Assembly (NCBI RefSeq): GCF_032854445.1
Contig: NC_088297.1
Coordinates: 24,997,127-25,061,126, forward strand
DNA from: Liolophura sinensis
Lineage: Eukaryota; Mollusca; Polyplacophora; Chitonida; Chitonidae
Direction: 5' to 3'
Length of the DNA stretch: 64,000 nucleotides
Every line of letters starts with the position of its first letter. Positions within the stretch are counted from its first letter, which is position 1. Positions 12,046 through 25,247 of the stretch are shown here, in pieces. The notes beneath the pieces are model-generated. The model saw nothing but the letters and a program-made list of their open reading frames with translations, ran no database searches and was not told the origin of the DNA. Position numbers and translations under genes: made by a program.

Positions 12046-12348
12046 AATGGATCATGAGGCTTCTTCTTCCAGATCCATATTTTATAGTGGTTCCTGGGAG
12101 TTGCTGCGGTGCACACCTTTAACAAATCTTCAAATCTTAACCTCTTCTATTTGGCAAAGGTCTCCTAGATGTAATTCTTTGGTATCTATTATTTTTTCTT
12201 TTCCTTTTTCTATTTTGAGCAATGTATAAAATTCTGTTTGTTAATCAAAACTCTCCGAATGGCATCTCTAGTAGGCCTTCGCAGAAAAGACGAGCGGCGG
12301 GACGAGATGTCCTCATCCGGCAACACTTACATATACTAAAACAGTTAA

Positions 12349-13113
12349 GGTTTTCAGTTTTGCGTTGCCTATAGTTTTGTGTTGCGTATTGTTTTGCGTT
12401 GCCCATAGTTTTGTGTTGCCCATAGTTTTGTGTTGTCCATAATTTTATGTTGCCTATGCCTTTGTGTTGCCTATAGTTTTGTGTTGCCTTTGGTTTTGCC
12501 TTGTCCATAAGTTCGTGTTGCCCATAGTTTTGTGATGCCTATAGTTTTGTGTTGCCCATAGTTTTGTGTTGTCCATAGTTTTGTGTTGCCTATAGTTTTG
12601 TGTTGTCCATAGTTTTGTGTTGCCTATAGTTTTGTGTTGTCCATAGTTTTGTGTTGCCCATAGTTTTGTGTTGCCAGTAGTTTTGTGTTGCCTATAGTTT
12701 TGTGTCGCCCATAGTTTTGTGTTGCCCATAGTTTTGCGTTGCCCATAGTATTGTGTTGTCTATAGTTTTGTGTTGTCCATAGTTTTATGTTGCCTATAGT
12801 TTTGTGTTGTCCATAGTTTTGCGATGCCCATAATTTTGTGTTGCCCATAGTGTTGTGTTGTCTATAGTTTTGTGTTGTCCATAGTTTTATGTTGCCCACA
12901 GTTTTGTGTTGTCCATAGTTTTGTGTTGTCCATAGTTTTGTGTTGCCCATAGTTTGTGTTGTCCATAGTTTTGTGTTGCCTATAGTTTTGCGTTGTCCGT
13001 AGTTTTGTGTTGCCCATAGTTTGGCGTTGTCTATAATTTTGCGTTGCCTATAGCTAGGGTGTTGCCATTAGTTTTACGTTGCCATAGCTTGGCGTTGTCC
13101 AAAGCTTTGCGTT
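12349..13113. repeat. 17-bp minisatellite, about 45 copies
   Basis: The unit is TTGCCCATAGTTTTGTG with CCC/CCT and GTCC variants. The period of 17 makes long false open frames on the minus strand with a 17-residue protein period. Confidence 0.9.
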
Positions 13114-14126
13114 GACAATTGACATATATGTAGGTATATGAATTCCGTTTAAAGGGATCTTCCATAACCTGCTTAGGACAGAACTAAATTATTGTTGTTA
13201 TTGTCCAGATGATTTATTTTTCCATTTCTAATATATAGACTTATTGATTGATTACTTGAGTAATTGATTATATGCTTTATGTACTGGCTTATGTATTGAG
13301 TCCTTAATTGATGATATTGTCGTGTTAGAACTCATTGTCGACGCTGTAACATAAAACACTTAAGAGTTTAGAGAGTAAAACCAGGGCAGCGACGAGTGTA
13401 ATAGCTGGCAAATGGTCACATGTGTAACTATTGAAATACGACCCTTTGGTCATTTTACGTCAGTTTAGGTTTAGGAATATACTTCTCAAACAAAATAGCG
13501 ACTAACAGGAGAGTTCAGAAGATTCAGGTGATAGTTTGTCAGCTAGGCGATCCAAATGGTGTGAAATGTGATGATGCCATGCACCCTTTGTTTCATAAAA
13601 GCCTAACAATCATGCCAAACATTTTATATCAGGCATCAGGGTATGATCGGATGCCACCCGTGCTTTTGACCTTGAGACCATTTTCAGTGTCATGAGAGTC
13701 TTTTTTTTTTTTTTTTTTTTTTGAGAAATAATCGGAAATACGGCTGTTGTTTGTGCTGTTCATGCCTGGACAGCTTTGACTACAGAAGTCAACAGCAGCA
13801 GATGTGTAGTGGCTCGTCTGTACATTTAAGCCATATATGGCCAACATCATAATACGCTCATTGAAGATTCGAGAAAAAGCTACACAGGCGGTTCAAATGA
13901 GAGTAGAACGCTTCGTCTTCTTCTTTGACATTGCAGTCCTTGGGGTATTTCATATATGTTTTATGAGCACACGTAGACCGCCAATTATGACAAAATAACG
14001 GAAAGAACAGATGAGTTCTCAACTTTGGACCGTCTTTATACAGGATGGAAGGAGTTTTACGAGTTCCCCATTGCCTTCCACCAATAGAGTGTTCATTGAC
14101 AGTGTACGCCAGAAGAGGGAAAGTTC

Positions 14127-14205
14127 ACCGGTAGCTTGCCAAAGGTTAATGGTTTACCTCGGACTCGCCGGTTTCCTCCACTCATAAATTAGGAAATATA
14201 TTCAT
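14127..14205 (+). mobile_element. SINE body fragment
   Basis: TTAATGGTTTACCTCGGACT and CGGTTTCCTCCACTCATAA are diverged versions of the body block seen at 2580-2640. Confidence 0.3.
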
Positions 14206-14244
14206 GATAAACAGGATTTGCGAAAAAAAGGTTTGTGTGGTGTC

Positions 14245-14595
14245 TTCCGTGTGTACACGATTGACAGCAACTGATTCATGCAGTGCCTTCCTGGTGTACA
14301 AGACTGACGGCTACTGGTTCATGTTGTATCCTCTTGGTGTTAACGACTGGCCGCAACTGGTTCGTGAAACGTCTTATTGGTGCACACGACGGACCACAAC
14401 TGGTTCGAGAAGCATCTTATTGGTGTACACGAAGGACCACAACTGGTTCGTGAAGTGTCTTATTGGTGTACACGACGGACGACAACTGGTTCGTGAAGCG
14501 TCTTATTGGTGTACACGACGTACGGACGTCGTTCATGCAGTATATTTCTAATGTACTCGACTGACGACAACTGGTTCATGCAGCATCTCCCTGGT
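14245..14595. repeat. 45-bp tandem repeat, about 7-8 copies
   Basis: Units contain GACCACAACTGGTTCGTGAA and GTCTTATTGGTGTACACGAC. Divisibility by three gives a 115-codon open frame (14204-14551) that looks like a by-product. Confidence 0.8.
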
Positions 14596-15559
14596 TCCGG
14601 GATCCCAAAGCTGTCTTAGTCAAAATTTCAAATCACTTTAAAATTGTTATTTCTTATGTAACAAGGTCAAAACATTGCTTCACGACGTAAATTCTGGGGA
14701 AGTTATTGTACACTATTTTTCAACTAAAACAACGGAAAGGAAGATACCAAATTATTGGCTGAAATTTAGACATATTTCTGAGATAGCTTCGTGATCTAGT
14801 TAAACACCAGTAAAATCGTAACGATTGGAACATGAAATAGACCCGTTTAACATGAGATAAACGTGCTGACCAGTCAACATTTAAATATATAATCCCAGAA
14901 GTACCCCAGCTGCACACACATATGTAGTGACGTTCCTACAACATACGCGGGAAATAATGTAATTTGTTATAGGTGTTTGACATGTAGCGGAAATGCTTTC
15001 GAACAACAGGACTGTCTTAATCAATAAAGCTGATCGTCTCTTGCTAAATGAGGTCGCGGGTTTGAATCGAACTCTGGCTAGGTTAGAATGTTTGTTAGGT
15101 AGGCTTGTCTAACGGAAGGCGGAGATTATACTTCCCTCAGCTGTGTATAGCTAGTGTCTTTGGTTTTACATCACTGATGTCGGACTAGAACTTATGCTTC
15201 TTTAACTGATACACATTTATCTAAGTCAGTTCTGACAAATTATTCTCCAGGATTGAAGAACAACTGAGGTAAAAAAAAATTAAAAGTACTGCTTCGGTTA
15301 CTTCTTTTTAGCTGCCTGTGTTATTTATAAACGTTTGTGACTATCCGTTTAGTTTTTTCGAAAGTATACTGTAGTAAGGATAAAATATTTGACTTGCGGT
15401 TTTTGCACTGAATTCACAACACTCGGCCTACTTGTACACCTCGGTCATATTTCCATGGATTTTCATTCATGTGCACGCGAGCGTCTATCAATGAAACTTC
15501 GTCGCCCAATGAAATATCCAACACGTTCACCTTCATTAAGTATGAAACTAGGTCAGTGG

Positions 15560-15665
15560 AGCTCTCCAGCGCGCGAAGGCGCAAGAGGTTAAGGACGCCA
15601 TTTGTTTACTTTCGCTGTGAATTGAAGATTTTTGCTGTTGGAAAACGCCAAAAAAGCCGTCCACG
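15560..15665 (+). other. Possible 5' UTR exon and promoter region (zinc-finger gene?)
   Basis: This short stretch is richer in CpG than its surroundings (GCGCGCGAAGGCGC near 15570). It contains a GACGCCATTTG sequence resembling a YY1 site and ends in a strong donor, CACG|GTAAGT, at 15665/15666. It looks like a noncoding first exon. The next coding exon on this strand is the zinc-finger exon 13 kb away, so the link is an inference only; transcript data would decide it. Confidence 0.3.
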
Positions 15666-16852
15666 GTAAGTATTCTAGACCCGTGCAATGCTGCAGTTAA
15701 TCAAGCAACGTTTATGCGTGTGTGTAAGTTGTGTCTCGCGCTCGTGTCAGTTTGAATTGGCTTTCAGTCCGGGTTACACAGTATCACAACCACATGCTCG
15801 TACGCCAGATCTCTCCATGCGCTTGTTTAGCGAATGCTAAAAAAATCGGCATTTTAAGGACATTCTGCTTTGACTTTATATTTATGTGTAGATCGTAACA
15901 CTGGTGACAACGTGATGTTTCACGTTAGAGGTATCAAAACCTTGCATTTGGCCACGATCAGTATGTTTGTTGGGGTGTATTGGGCTTTTGAAACCGGCAT
16001 GGCCGTGTGGGGTTTTTTTCTTGCTTGAGTGAGCGGCCCTTTGTCATTGATGTGTTCAACAGCTATACTAGCGTAGTTTTCCCGCGAAGCATGCTCCACT
16101 TGCATCACATGGCGGAAGTGTGATAACACTAGAGTCACCGGCGTGTTCCCAGCTGACAATCACACTGGTCGTGTACCCGCATTCCCGCCATATACTGCAA
16201 GCCTTTCAACCTTTACCCCACCACTCCTTCACTGTATTGACTTTCACAATATACCACATCCGGTGTATTGGCTATACGAGAATACTACAGTGGCACAGTT
16301 CCTACGCTTTTGGGACACCATGAATGATGAATTACTTAAGCCTGGGCGCCACTCTGGCTTAAACTTCTAAATTCCAGAACATGAAATGCATAATAAATAC
16401 AGTTATTCTCGACGTACTACTTTGTTGCTCTATTTGAAAAGGGGATGGGCATGTGGTTATACTAGTAGACGTGATTTTAGAGCTTGTGTGTTATTGTGCA
16501 ATCACATAATGCCATTAAAACAGGAAATAAGGTCCAAAGTTTCAGTCATTATTTATTCCATATATTTCGCAATAATGAGTTCATGTGCTCACAAATACAC
16601 AGGTTTTGAATAGCATAAAGGCAGGACTTGCGTGAATGTCATATTAACCTAAAGATTTTGGTTTATGCCAAGTCTGTTATTCACTACTCACCGTTCAGCA
16701 ATGTGACTTGTCCAACCTGTCCACACACATTGATTCTATTGTTAATAAATGAATTCTCATTTAACTTCCATTATAGGTTTGATGTGGCTATTGGAAATAT
16801 ATAGTTTTCTGTACTATCTTTTATATGACATCATAATGATGAGCTGGGAAAG

Positions 16853-16930
16853 GAGTGAGTGAGTGAGTGCTTGGGGTTTAACGTCGTACTCAACAATTTT
16901 TCAGTCATATGACGACGATCCTGGGAAAGG
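16853..16930 (-). mobile_element. SINE 3' tail fragment (shared-tail group)
   Basis: The + strand reads (GTGA)n then GCTTGGGGTTTAACGTCG and TTTTTCAGTCATATGACGAC. It is the same tail as at 49421 and, more diverged, as in the second SINE family. Confidence 0.55.
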
Positions 16931-18719
16931 AATATCTGATGTCAACAAAACGATGTCAAGGTCCTGCGTTTGATAGGCCCCCATCAATTTGCGTTACTAC
17001 TATTAGCAACTGTATTGAATGCATCACTGTTTCTTTTTTCTTTCAGTGCTAGATGAGAACATTTAGGTCAAGATTGAAATGTATAGAATAACTGAAGCTT
17101 AGTACTTTTTTTATTTATTCTGTTTTTCTCCCCACTCTCTGCTTTGATATTTCTTAAGAGGTTTTGCGTGCCCGGAGATGTTATTTTGCAAAGTCAAAAC
17201 TTATCAGCTGTTTTTATGTGATTAAGGTGTGATTACTTTGTTACAACAATGGTATTTTTAGTTTTCCATTTATTTTCAGCGTTCTTTAGATATTTGATGG
17301 ATCTCGTGTGTATCTCCGAAAATGTTGTGTTGATATCCAAAACCGTCATCTCATCTCTGTGTATGGTGGGGGGGGGGGGGGGAGAGGGGCAGGGAGTGAT
17401 TATGAGTCACTTCAGCAGTGCTTGCTATTTTTTTTTTTTTTTCAAGCTGTTATTTATGCAATACCACAGTCAGGTTTAAAAATATCTTGAGAGCTAAGAC
17501 ACATCCGGTGACTCCGTTGGACACATTATGTACCATTGTGGCAACAAATTTCAGTTTGAAGTCAGGTCTTCAGATGTCACAATTTCTTATTTTGAAATGT
17601 TATGAAAAGGCACTTTCCAATAAAACCAAAAAATGACTTCATACTAAAAATATTGTTATTAATACTACAGGTCAAATTTGACAGTGCCTTAAGTACTGGA
17701 TGTTTGTGTACCTGCAGGTCTGATTCTGTCAGGTAAAGTTCATTAGTGTGTATGAAGTAGCGGTATATCAGTGTCCTCTCCCTGTGATATGCTTGGAAGA
17801 AAAAAGATCAAATCTTGTTGTTTTTTTGTTTCAAGTTGAAGTTTTTTTTTTCTTATTGGATTAAACTATCCAAAAGATTTTTCCAATGCATCTGACCAGT
17901 GGATAGAGCTTATAAAATGTACTGTAAGGCTAACATTAAATGTAATATTTTTATTGCATTTGTTTACTTCTGAAATGCAGTCAGGAAAACATATGTAGGT
18001 CCTTTAATATAAAAACAAAAAAAGATGTTTTTTAGATGGATTTATTGAGAATATTATGCTTGATAGGTAATCCAAAGTTCAGAAGCCAAGTACTGTAGGT
18101 GGCTTACCCAGCCATTGTACCTGTAGTGCCATGACATCCACTTAAACCCACAGATTTTGGTATATTGAAGACATTAAAAGAGGCCATTTTTTTTTTTTTT
18201 TGGTTACACCAAAATTTGGGTGTGTACTATAACAGTGAGGCAGGGTTGTGTCATCTTAACATGTGTTCCTTCTTCCACACTCCCTGTACCCAGGCAAGAA
18301 TGACATTCTTGTTGCCACAGCGACCTCTACAGGGAGGTATCACTTTTCACCTCCACCAAGCTGAATGGGGAGAGTTCCAGAAGCACTGTGAGAGACCAGC
18401 TGCCAGGCTGTTCTGGCAACTACCATGTAGAGCTGTCATAGGGTTATGTTACCTTCAACTTCAGCCCAAACAGCTAGGACACAAATGAAGGTCATTTTGT
18501 GTTAAATCCTCAGTTTTCACTACTTCGGGCATGTGCCACATAAAAGCCGATGTTTTTCTTAAATTTTTTTAGTTTTCCTTTTGTCATTGTAATTCTTGAA
18601 TCTCAACTGTCAGTTCATACTTACAACAAAGCACCAGGGTTAGCCAATGTCTCCATGTAGTCTGTCTACCTTCTCTCATAAGAAGCCATATACAAACATG
18701 TGCATATCGTAAATGAGAA

Positions 18720-18900
18720 AAGTACATTTTTAGAGGCAAATAAATGTTGCAAAATAGTACTTACAATTTTCCCGTAATGTTTCACCCCATGTTCCAAGCA
18801 AATGCCAAAGCACCTTTCTAAGATCAACAGAACTCTGAGAATCAGGAAAAATAGGCAAGTTAGTCAGGATGAAATTTGTGCTCATTTAGGGTATGTATAT
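18720..18900. repeat. Dispersed repeat, copy 1
   Basis: It contains CCCATGTTCCAAGCAAATGC, CACCTTTCTAAG and GAATCAGGAAAAATAGGCA, which match the sequence at 53800-53960 in the same order. Confidence 0.45.
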
Positions 18901-19124
18901 GTAGTGTTCTGAAGTCTGTTGAGTTCTGTCTTTAGTAATCCAGTGAAAGTTTACACGTTGACTTTGAGATATATGATTATTTCTTTTTAAACTGTACAGG
19001 TAAATTTTACACATTACACAATTCAGATTCATTTCAATACATTTGATGCTATCTGCCTTTTGTCTACTGCATTTTTTTTTTGTTTACTGCATTTTTTGTT
19101 TTAATTTATACAGTGACATTTGCA

Positions 19125-20140
19125 TATCTTTGTTTACACTTGTATACCACCTGTCTCTTCACCTCACACACACAAGTATTATGGACAGGTGTAGATGACA
19201 AGGGTAACCCTGGAGTCAAGACTTATGTGTATGTATCTACATGTGTACCACCTGTCTTTTTACCTCACACACACACATGTATTATGGACAGGTGTAGATG
19301 ACAAGGTTAATCCTGGAGTCAGGACTTATATGTATGTATCTACATGTGTACCACCTGTCTCTTCTCCTCACACACATACACATGCATTATGGAAAGGTGT
19401 AGATGACAAGGGTAACCCTGGAGTCAGGACTTATATGTATGTATCTACATGTGTACCACCTGTCTCTTCACCTCACACACACATACACATGCATTATGGA
19501 AAGGTGTAGATGACAAGGGTAACCCTGGAGTCAGGACTTATATGTATGTACATGTATCTACATGTGTACCACCTGTCTCTTCACCTCACACACACATACA
19601 CATGCATTATGGAAAGGTGTAGATACAAGGGTAACCCTGGAGTCAGGACTTATATGTATGTATCTAGGTGTGTACCACCTGTCTCTTCACTTCACACACA
19701 CATGTATTATGGACAGGTGTAGATGACAAGGGTAACCCTGGAGTCAGGACTTATATGTATGTATCTACGTGTGTACCACCTGTCTCTTCACTTCACACAC
19801 ACATGTATTATGGATAGGTGTAGATAACAAGGGTAACCCTGGAGTCAGGACTTACATGTATGTATCTACATGTGTACCACCTGTCTCTTCTCCTCACACA
19901 CATACACATGCATTATGGAAAGGTGTAGATGACAAGGGTAACCCTGGAGTCAGGACTTATATGTATGTATCTACGTGTGTACCGCCTGTCTCTTCACCTC
20001 ACACACACATGTATTATGGACAGGTGTAGATGACAAGGGTAACCCTGGAGTCAGGACTTACATGTATGTATCTACATGTGTACCACCTGTCTTTTTACCT
20101 CACATACACACACACATGTATTATGAACAGGTGTAGATGC
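19125..20140. repeat. About 103-112-bp tandem repeat, 9-10 copies
   Basis: Units carry GACAAGGGTAACCCTGGAGT, TATGTATGTATCTACATGTG, ACCACCTGTCTCTTCACC and a (CA)n run of varying length. The phase marker ACAAGGGTAACCC recurs at 19198, 19301, 19405, 19513, 19625, 19727, 19829, 19933 and 20032. Confidence 0.9.
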
Positions 20141-20179
20141 AGAAGCAAACGAATACATGTAAGTGGGTAAGTGTTGAGG

Positions 20180-20199
20180 CGGCGTGGGGGGGGGGGGGT
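20180..20199. repeat. Poly-G tract
   Basis: A run of at least nine G follows GGCGTG. A similar run occurs near 17367-17380. Confidence 0.7.
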
Positions 20200-22019
20200 G
20201 TTTGAGGGATGCTAAATGGTTCAGTAAGACTTGCTGGTAAAGTGGGTGTAAGGTTGCCTAAGGGCATCAGCACCTGTACTGTAAAAGGAGACACTGATGT
20301 GGCAGATTTATAGCCTCCCATTATTATGATACTTGTTGAGAAGACCTACATTTACCTGATTTAGAGACAACATGGATTTAGTGTTAGATTACTGTAATGT
20401 TGTAACTGTACATGCATTAGCAGTGAACGTACTCACACTGTCAGTTGTATTGGTTATCATTCAGAAACATATCTGTAGTATCGTTATTACTGGTTGATTG
20501 AACCTCGACCTCACCAAACATAATACAGTGTCTCTGTCCCCACGTGCACTGTAGTGTGTGCACATTAAAAGCTTTTGCCACAAAAGTGGTTCGTGTGCAT
20601 ATATTTATTTCCGAAAAGTTAACGAAAAAAGGTTTGTGAAGCTGCAGGAATTCCACATTAAAACTGTAAAGGTACGTTTGGTTGATGCATCACATTGGCT
20701 TTAAAAGTCAAAACAGGCTCTGTCCGAGCATGAAATGTATGATGACACCCATAATGACACCTATGATGACACCCAATGTCAGAATGAACATAGGAGTTCA
20801 GAGTGAGATTCTGGCTGTTTAGTCTGTAACAGGCTTTCATATTTAATGTTGTGGCTTGTGAACAGGATTTAATGAGGAACAGCTTAGTTGTTTAAGTATC
20901 AGCTCATAGTTTTGTGTTCATTTTTCTGTTTTCTTTCTTTCTTGCCTTTTTTTTTATTATTATTTTCCATTTTGAAAGAGTTGTTTGTGGTTGCCTTTTC
21001 ACACTTGAATGGCTTTCAGGATACTGTGCATTGACAAGAATAGGCAGGTGCCAACATGCAGTATCTTGTTATGCTTTGTGTTTCATTAGATTTGTTGTGC
21101 AGAAAATGTACATGTGCCAAACAGCTGTGCAGTGTCCAAGGCGTGAATCAAAGATATTTAAGGGGTCCAGAAGTGAAGTACAAATGGAAAATGTGTTCAA
21201 TATGTCAGAAGGACTCTTCCAAAACTATCCAATAGCTGAAGCGTATTAAAAATTAAATGAAGTTCTGCGTCTAAGCGTAAACATTGATGGTTTTATGTGT
21301 CAAACTGTTTAACTGTTGAAGAATCAGTTGGCCTGTTAGGTGTTAATAATAACAGAGTTTTTTTAATAACAGAGTTTTCTTCTGTTATTTCATTAATTCT
21401 CCATAGAAATAAAATAATGGATTTGACGAAAATTCTAGAATCCTACACAGACACATTAATTTATAGATATCGGCAAAGTTTGATGAATGACAGAAAACTT
21501 ACTTTGGATTTGTGCTGGGTTTAGGGAGGGGCTTCCCCCAAAGTGAACATCTGCATGTTGGGAAACATGACTGTTAGGAGGGCGGGGTGGGAGTGGGAGG
21601 GGGAGGGGGGGGGATTTGGTGGAGGGTGGATGGATGGGGTTTTAACGGATTTTGAGTCCACTTTTGAAATCCATATCCCCGAACAGGAAATAGTTAATAA
21701 TAGAAAAAAGGCCTTCCTAAGATGAACTTTTCAAAAAAAAAAAAAAGGAAATCCCGGTCCTATCTGGAAAGCATGACACTGGTTGTGCTTTGTGATGTCT
21801 AGTGGGCATAAAAAAGAAACTTCTCACGGTTTTTCCAATAATCTGGACACAATTTCTCTTAATCTGCTGTATGTTACTGCAAATGAAGTGAAAAATAGGA
21901 GTTAATAGTTTAAACCCGTCTGATCAGTTACACCTAACACAGATACTAATGATGACCTTTTCCTTCAATACTATGTTATATATATATAGGAATAGTTTCC
22001 AAAGTACATGCTTGACATG

Positions 22020-22168
22020 GGAAGGTCTGGCAACAACCTGTGAATGGTCAAGGGTTTTCCCTGGGGCTCTGCCCAGTTTCCTCCCACCATAATGCTGGTT
22101 GCCATGATATAAGTGAAATATTTCTTGAGTACAGCATAAAACACAAGTCAGAATATAAATAAATAAAG
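22020..22168 (+). mobile_element. 5'-truncated SINE, same family as 2440-2739
   Basis: GGCAACAACCTGTGAATGGT, TTTCCTCCCACCATAATGCT and TTGAGTACAGCATAAAACAC are followed by an AATA-rich tail. The tRNA-like head is absent. Confidence 0.65.
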
Positions 22169-22189
22169 TACATGTAGATGCATGTGGTC

Positions 22190-22405
22190 ACAGATAGTAA
22201 AATAATGAGTGTTTATTACACGGGTAGTAGAATAATGAGTGTTTATTACGCAGGTAGTAGAATAATGAGTGTTTATTACGCAGGTAGTAGAATAATGGGT
22301 GTTTATTACACAGGTAGTAAAATAATGAGTGTTTATTACACGGGTAGTAGAATAATGAGTGTTTATTACACAGGTAGTAGAATAATGAGTGTTTATTACA
22401 CAGTT
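22190..22405. repeat. 30-bp tandem repeat, 7 copies
   Basis: Units are TAGTAGAATAATGAGTGTTT plus ATTACACAGG, very alike. The array directly follows a SINE tail (22020-22168), where an expanded element end may have seeded it. Confidence 0.85.
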
Positions 22406-24868
22406 GCCTAGTTATTACAGTGGAAAAGCACTGTATGCCCTTGTGCACAATCTGCAGACTGGTCACACTGACTAAAGAGGTATTGGTATAACTGGGCTCA
22501 ATGATACAAGTCCACCTGTTCCTGTACGTCCGGTTAGCTGGCATAACAAAAGGGTACACTTTGATAGAGTTTGCACCTTTCTCTTAATCGCATTGAACCG
22601 TAACTTCCTGTTTCTGAGGAGACATTGACGCTGTCTTTGACTGAGGACACTACCCCTCCTCCCCTCCCCCTGTTTGTGAGTAACCATACCATAGAGTAAA
22701 GTGCATTGCTTGCATGTGACTGCAGCAATGTGCATGTGCTCAGAGGTACGCTGCAGCTATTAAGCCAGCATAGTCCTATCTCAACAAACGTACTTTACCT
22801 CAAGACAAAAAAAAAAGAACAGAAGAGAAGAAATACAGGAAAAGGTTTGATGTCGGAAGTAATAATAATTAAAAACAAAACATCATATTTTTGAGCATAA
22901 ATTTGCTTTACCCAAAGACCAAAAAAAAAAAAGCTAGAAAAAAAAAAGAACTACAGAATAAGGTTTGATGTCTGAGGTAGTAATAACATCACATTTTTGG
23001 GTGTAAATTTGCTCCATAAGTCTTAGTAAACTCCAGGGTGTACAATCTGGCCAGAGGCATGATTGACTTGTCTAGCTCATGATCAGCAGGGTTGAGAGTT
23101 CAAATCCATCTCTTGCTCTCTTATTAACAGTATGTGAATGTTCAGAGTATGTTACCAATGCCAACGCTATTAAAATTTGTGGAGTAATCTTTTGATTGAC
23201 AATTCTATTCGGTGTCTATGAAGTATTACAGTTGATGTCAGAGAGAGGTGTGGTTATGATGGTTAGCCATCCAGTGCTCACATTTAGCTCTGAGGTATGG
23301 GTTTAATTATAAGGGTGATAGGTAAGGAGTTAAGGAAGCTGTGTAAATATAATAAAGTGGTATGACTAGGCCTATACTTTTTTCGTTTATTCCCAGAAAT
23401 TATTCTAACTAGCATGCTGAGTGTATTTTTTGTGCGTCATGTAATGTTACACTGTTTTAGTTTAAAGCCTTAGGTCTTGCTTAAAGGAAGACACTTTCCT
23501 GTGACTTATGAAGGTTATAACTTATTTTGTCCTATGCTCTCTCAAGACTTGTTTGTCTTTTTTTTTTAAAGTGTGTTACATAGCACAATTCTAGGGCTTG
23601 ACTGAAAATAGTCTAGCCCTACCACATAACATCACATGTGCTAAGGTATTAGCATCAAGAACTTTGATACTAGGGTTCTTAAGTTTTGCTTCAAAGGGAA
23701 AAGAAAGGAATTGGGTAGGTGTAGAAGCTTTTTTTATATAATTTACAGAAATCTACATTATTACAGGTTAATGTTTGATGTTAAGACAGTTCCAGCTCTT
23801 AAATGTCCACAGTGAAGGCCTAAGAAAAGAGAACAGAAAATATTTAAAAATGACAGAAAATGTACTTGAAACGCTATACCCTAATTCTTGTGAAATTTGG
23901 GGCAGATATTAGTTGTGTTGAAAGTAGAATATTACATTTATTTACCTGCCTTTTAGAAAAGTAAAGATACGAGTATGTTGTTCATTAGATTGTCTAACCG
24001 TGTGAGAAACTCAACAGTCCTGCTACAATTATGTATCTATTGGCTAAAATGAGCAGACCAGGTGTCTCAAAATTGAGAAGAAATAAGGTGGTATCAGTTT
24101 TAGGACTTAGGAAGATGAACTGATCTTTACCTTGCGCTAATGTAGTGTTATTTCATCAAAATAGATTGCATTCTATCTGTACATGTAGCTTGTCCATATT
24201 CTCTGTAAATCTGCGTTCCATTTGTCCAGAAATCTTTTTCAGATACACTGTATATATTTGGTTTCACTAAATATTCAAAGTTTTTTTAGCTTTTTATAAG
24301 TCTACAAACACACTGTGATAGACTTTGATCTCAAACAGCTTCCTAATCCCCAGCCTCGCCCCCCTTTTCTCTGCCATTTCATAAGGGCAAGGATTCCCCT
24401 GAAATTTTACGAGCCCCACTCTAGGTAACCTATGCAGGAAGGACCAAGGCATGTGAGGCAGGGGTGGTGGATGGGTGGTGGTAGTACTAGTACACGGTGG
24501 TCCTCAGCAGTGAGGGGCTTATCATCCATTTACCCACAACATGGTGATATGGAACACCGGAAACGTCTTGACCTCGGCTCTATCAGGGCTGTGCTCAGGG
24601 TCACAGCCAGCAGATTTTTGTGAATGGAGACAGGTGTATTACTTACTCTACCCAGGGACCTTAAGCTGACACAGATATCTGAGGGGTGCCAGTTGTCTAT
24701 TTCACCCAATAATTCGAGGACCCTTTTTATCTCTCTCTAGCCCACATATCCATGTCCATGTAGGCTGAAATGTTTAGAACATACATAATGTTTTAAGTGC
24801 GTGTGGGAAGAAATAACTTTCGCTAAACTTTCAGCACCTTAGGAACTTGGAGCAGATTTCACGAAGCA

Positions 24869-24930
24869 TATTTTGACTTGACTTAACTTTTGACTTGACT
24901 TAACTTTTGACTTGACTTAACTTGCCTTTT
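24869..24930. repeat. 17-bp tandem repeat, 3-4 copies
   Basis: TTTTGACTTGACTTAAC is repeated almost perfectly. Confidence 0.75.
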
Positions 24931-24999
24931 CAATCAAAACTGTTTATTGAGAAAAAACTTAAACATGTTTAAATGCATATTTGTACAGGAGAGGATTGA

Positions 25000-25247
25000 A
25001 ACCTATGAATCCTTGTGGTAATCGTTTCTTTGTGGTAATTGTTTGTTTGTGATAATTATTTGTGAAGTTTTGTGGCAGTCGGAGGAACCTATGAATCCTT
25101 GTGGTAATCGTTTGTTTGTGGTAATTGTTTGTTTGTGATAATTATTTGTGAAGTTTTGTGGCAGTCGGAGGAACCTATGAATCCTTGTGGTAATCGTTTG
25201 TTTGTGATAATTATTTGTGAAGCTTTGTGACAGTCAGAGGAACCATA
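25000..25247. repeat. 86-bp tandem repeat, about 3 copies
   Basis: ACCTATGAATCCTTGTGGTA starts copies at 25001, 25087 and 25173; the last copy is shortened. Each copy also has inner repeats of GTTTGTTTGTGGTAATT. Confidence 0.85.

Larger units (their letters stand above)
13114..15559. other. No gene seen apart from repeats
   Basis: It has a T-run of about 22 near 13700, a SINE fragment and the 45-bp array; the remainder shows no coding signal. A B-box-like GGGTTTGAATCGAACTC near 15058 may be another old SINE head. Confidence 0.4.
15666..19124. other. No coding gene seen; possibly intron of the zinc-finger gene
   Basis: AT-rich, with poly-G, poly-T and SINE remnants. A short ATGGCGGAAG element near 16108 resembles joined YY1/ETS promoter sites. 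Small open frames lack domains. Confidence 0.35.
20200..24868. other. No coding gene seen
   Basis: It contains a small 13-bp TATGATGACACCC repeat near 20740-20780, a SINE, the 30-bp array, A-runs near 22805 and 22920, and a tRNA-like SINE head near 23080. No exon could be supported. Confidence 0.4.

Noticed and set aside
12245..12950. Minus-strand frames with a repeating MGNTKLWATQNYRQHKT-like pattern
   Set aside because: A 17-bp satellite read over three frames gives a 17-residue period automatically.
18165..18488. 107-codon frame with PLQGGITFHLHQAEWGEF-like sequence
   Set aside because: The composition after the T-run looked briefly exon-like, but no domain, splice signals or neighbouring exons could be found.
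19195..20029. Open frames with repeating YMYVSTCVPPVSS-like sequence
   Set aside because: They follow from the 103-112-bp repeat and break wherever the (CA)n length changes.
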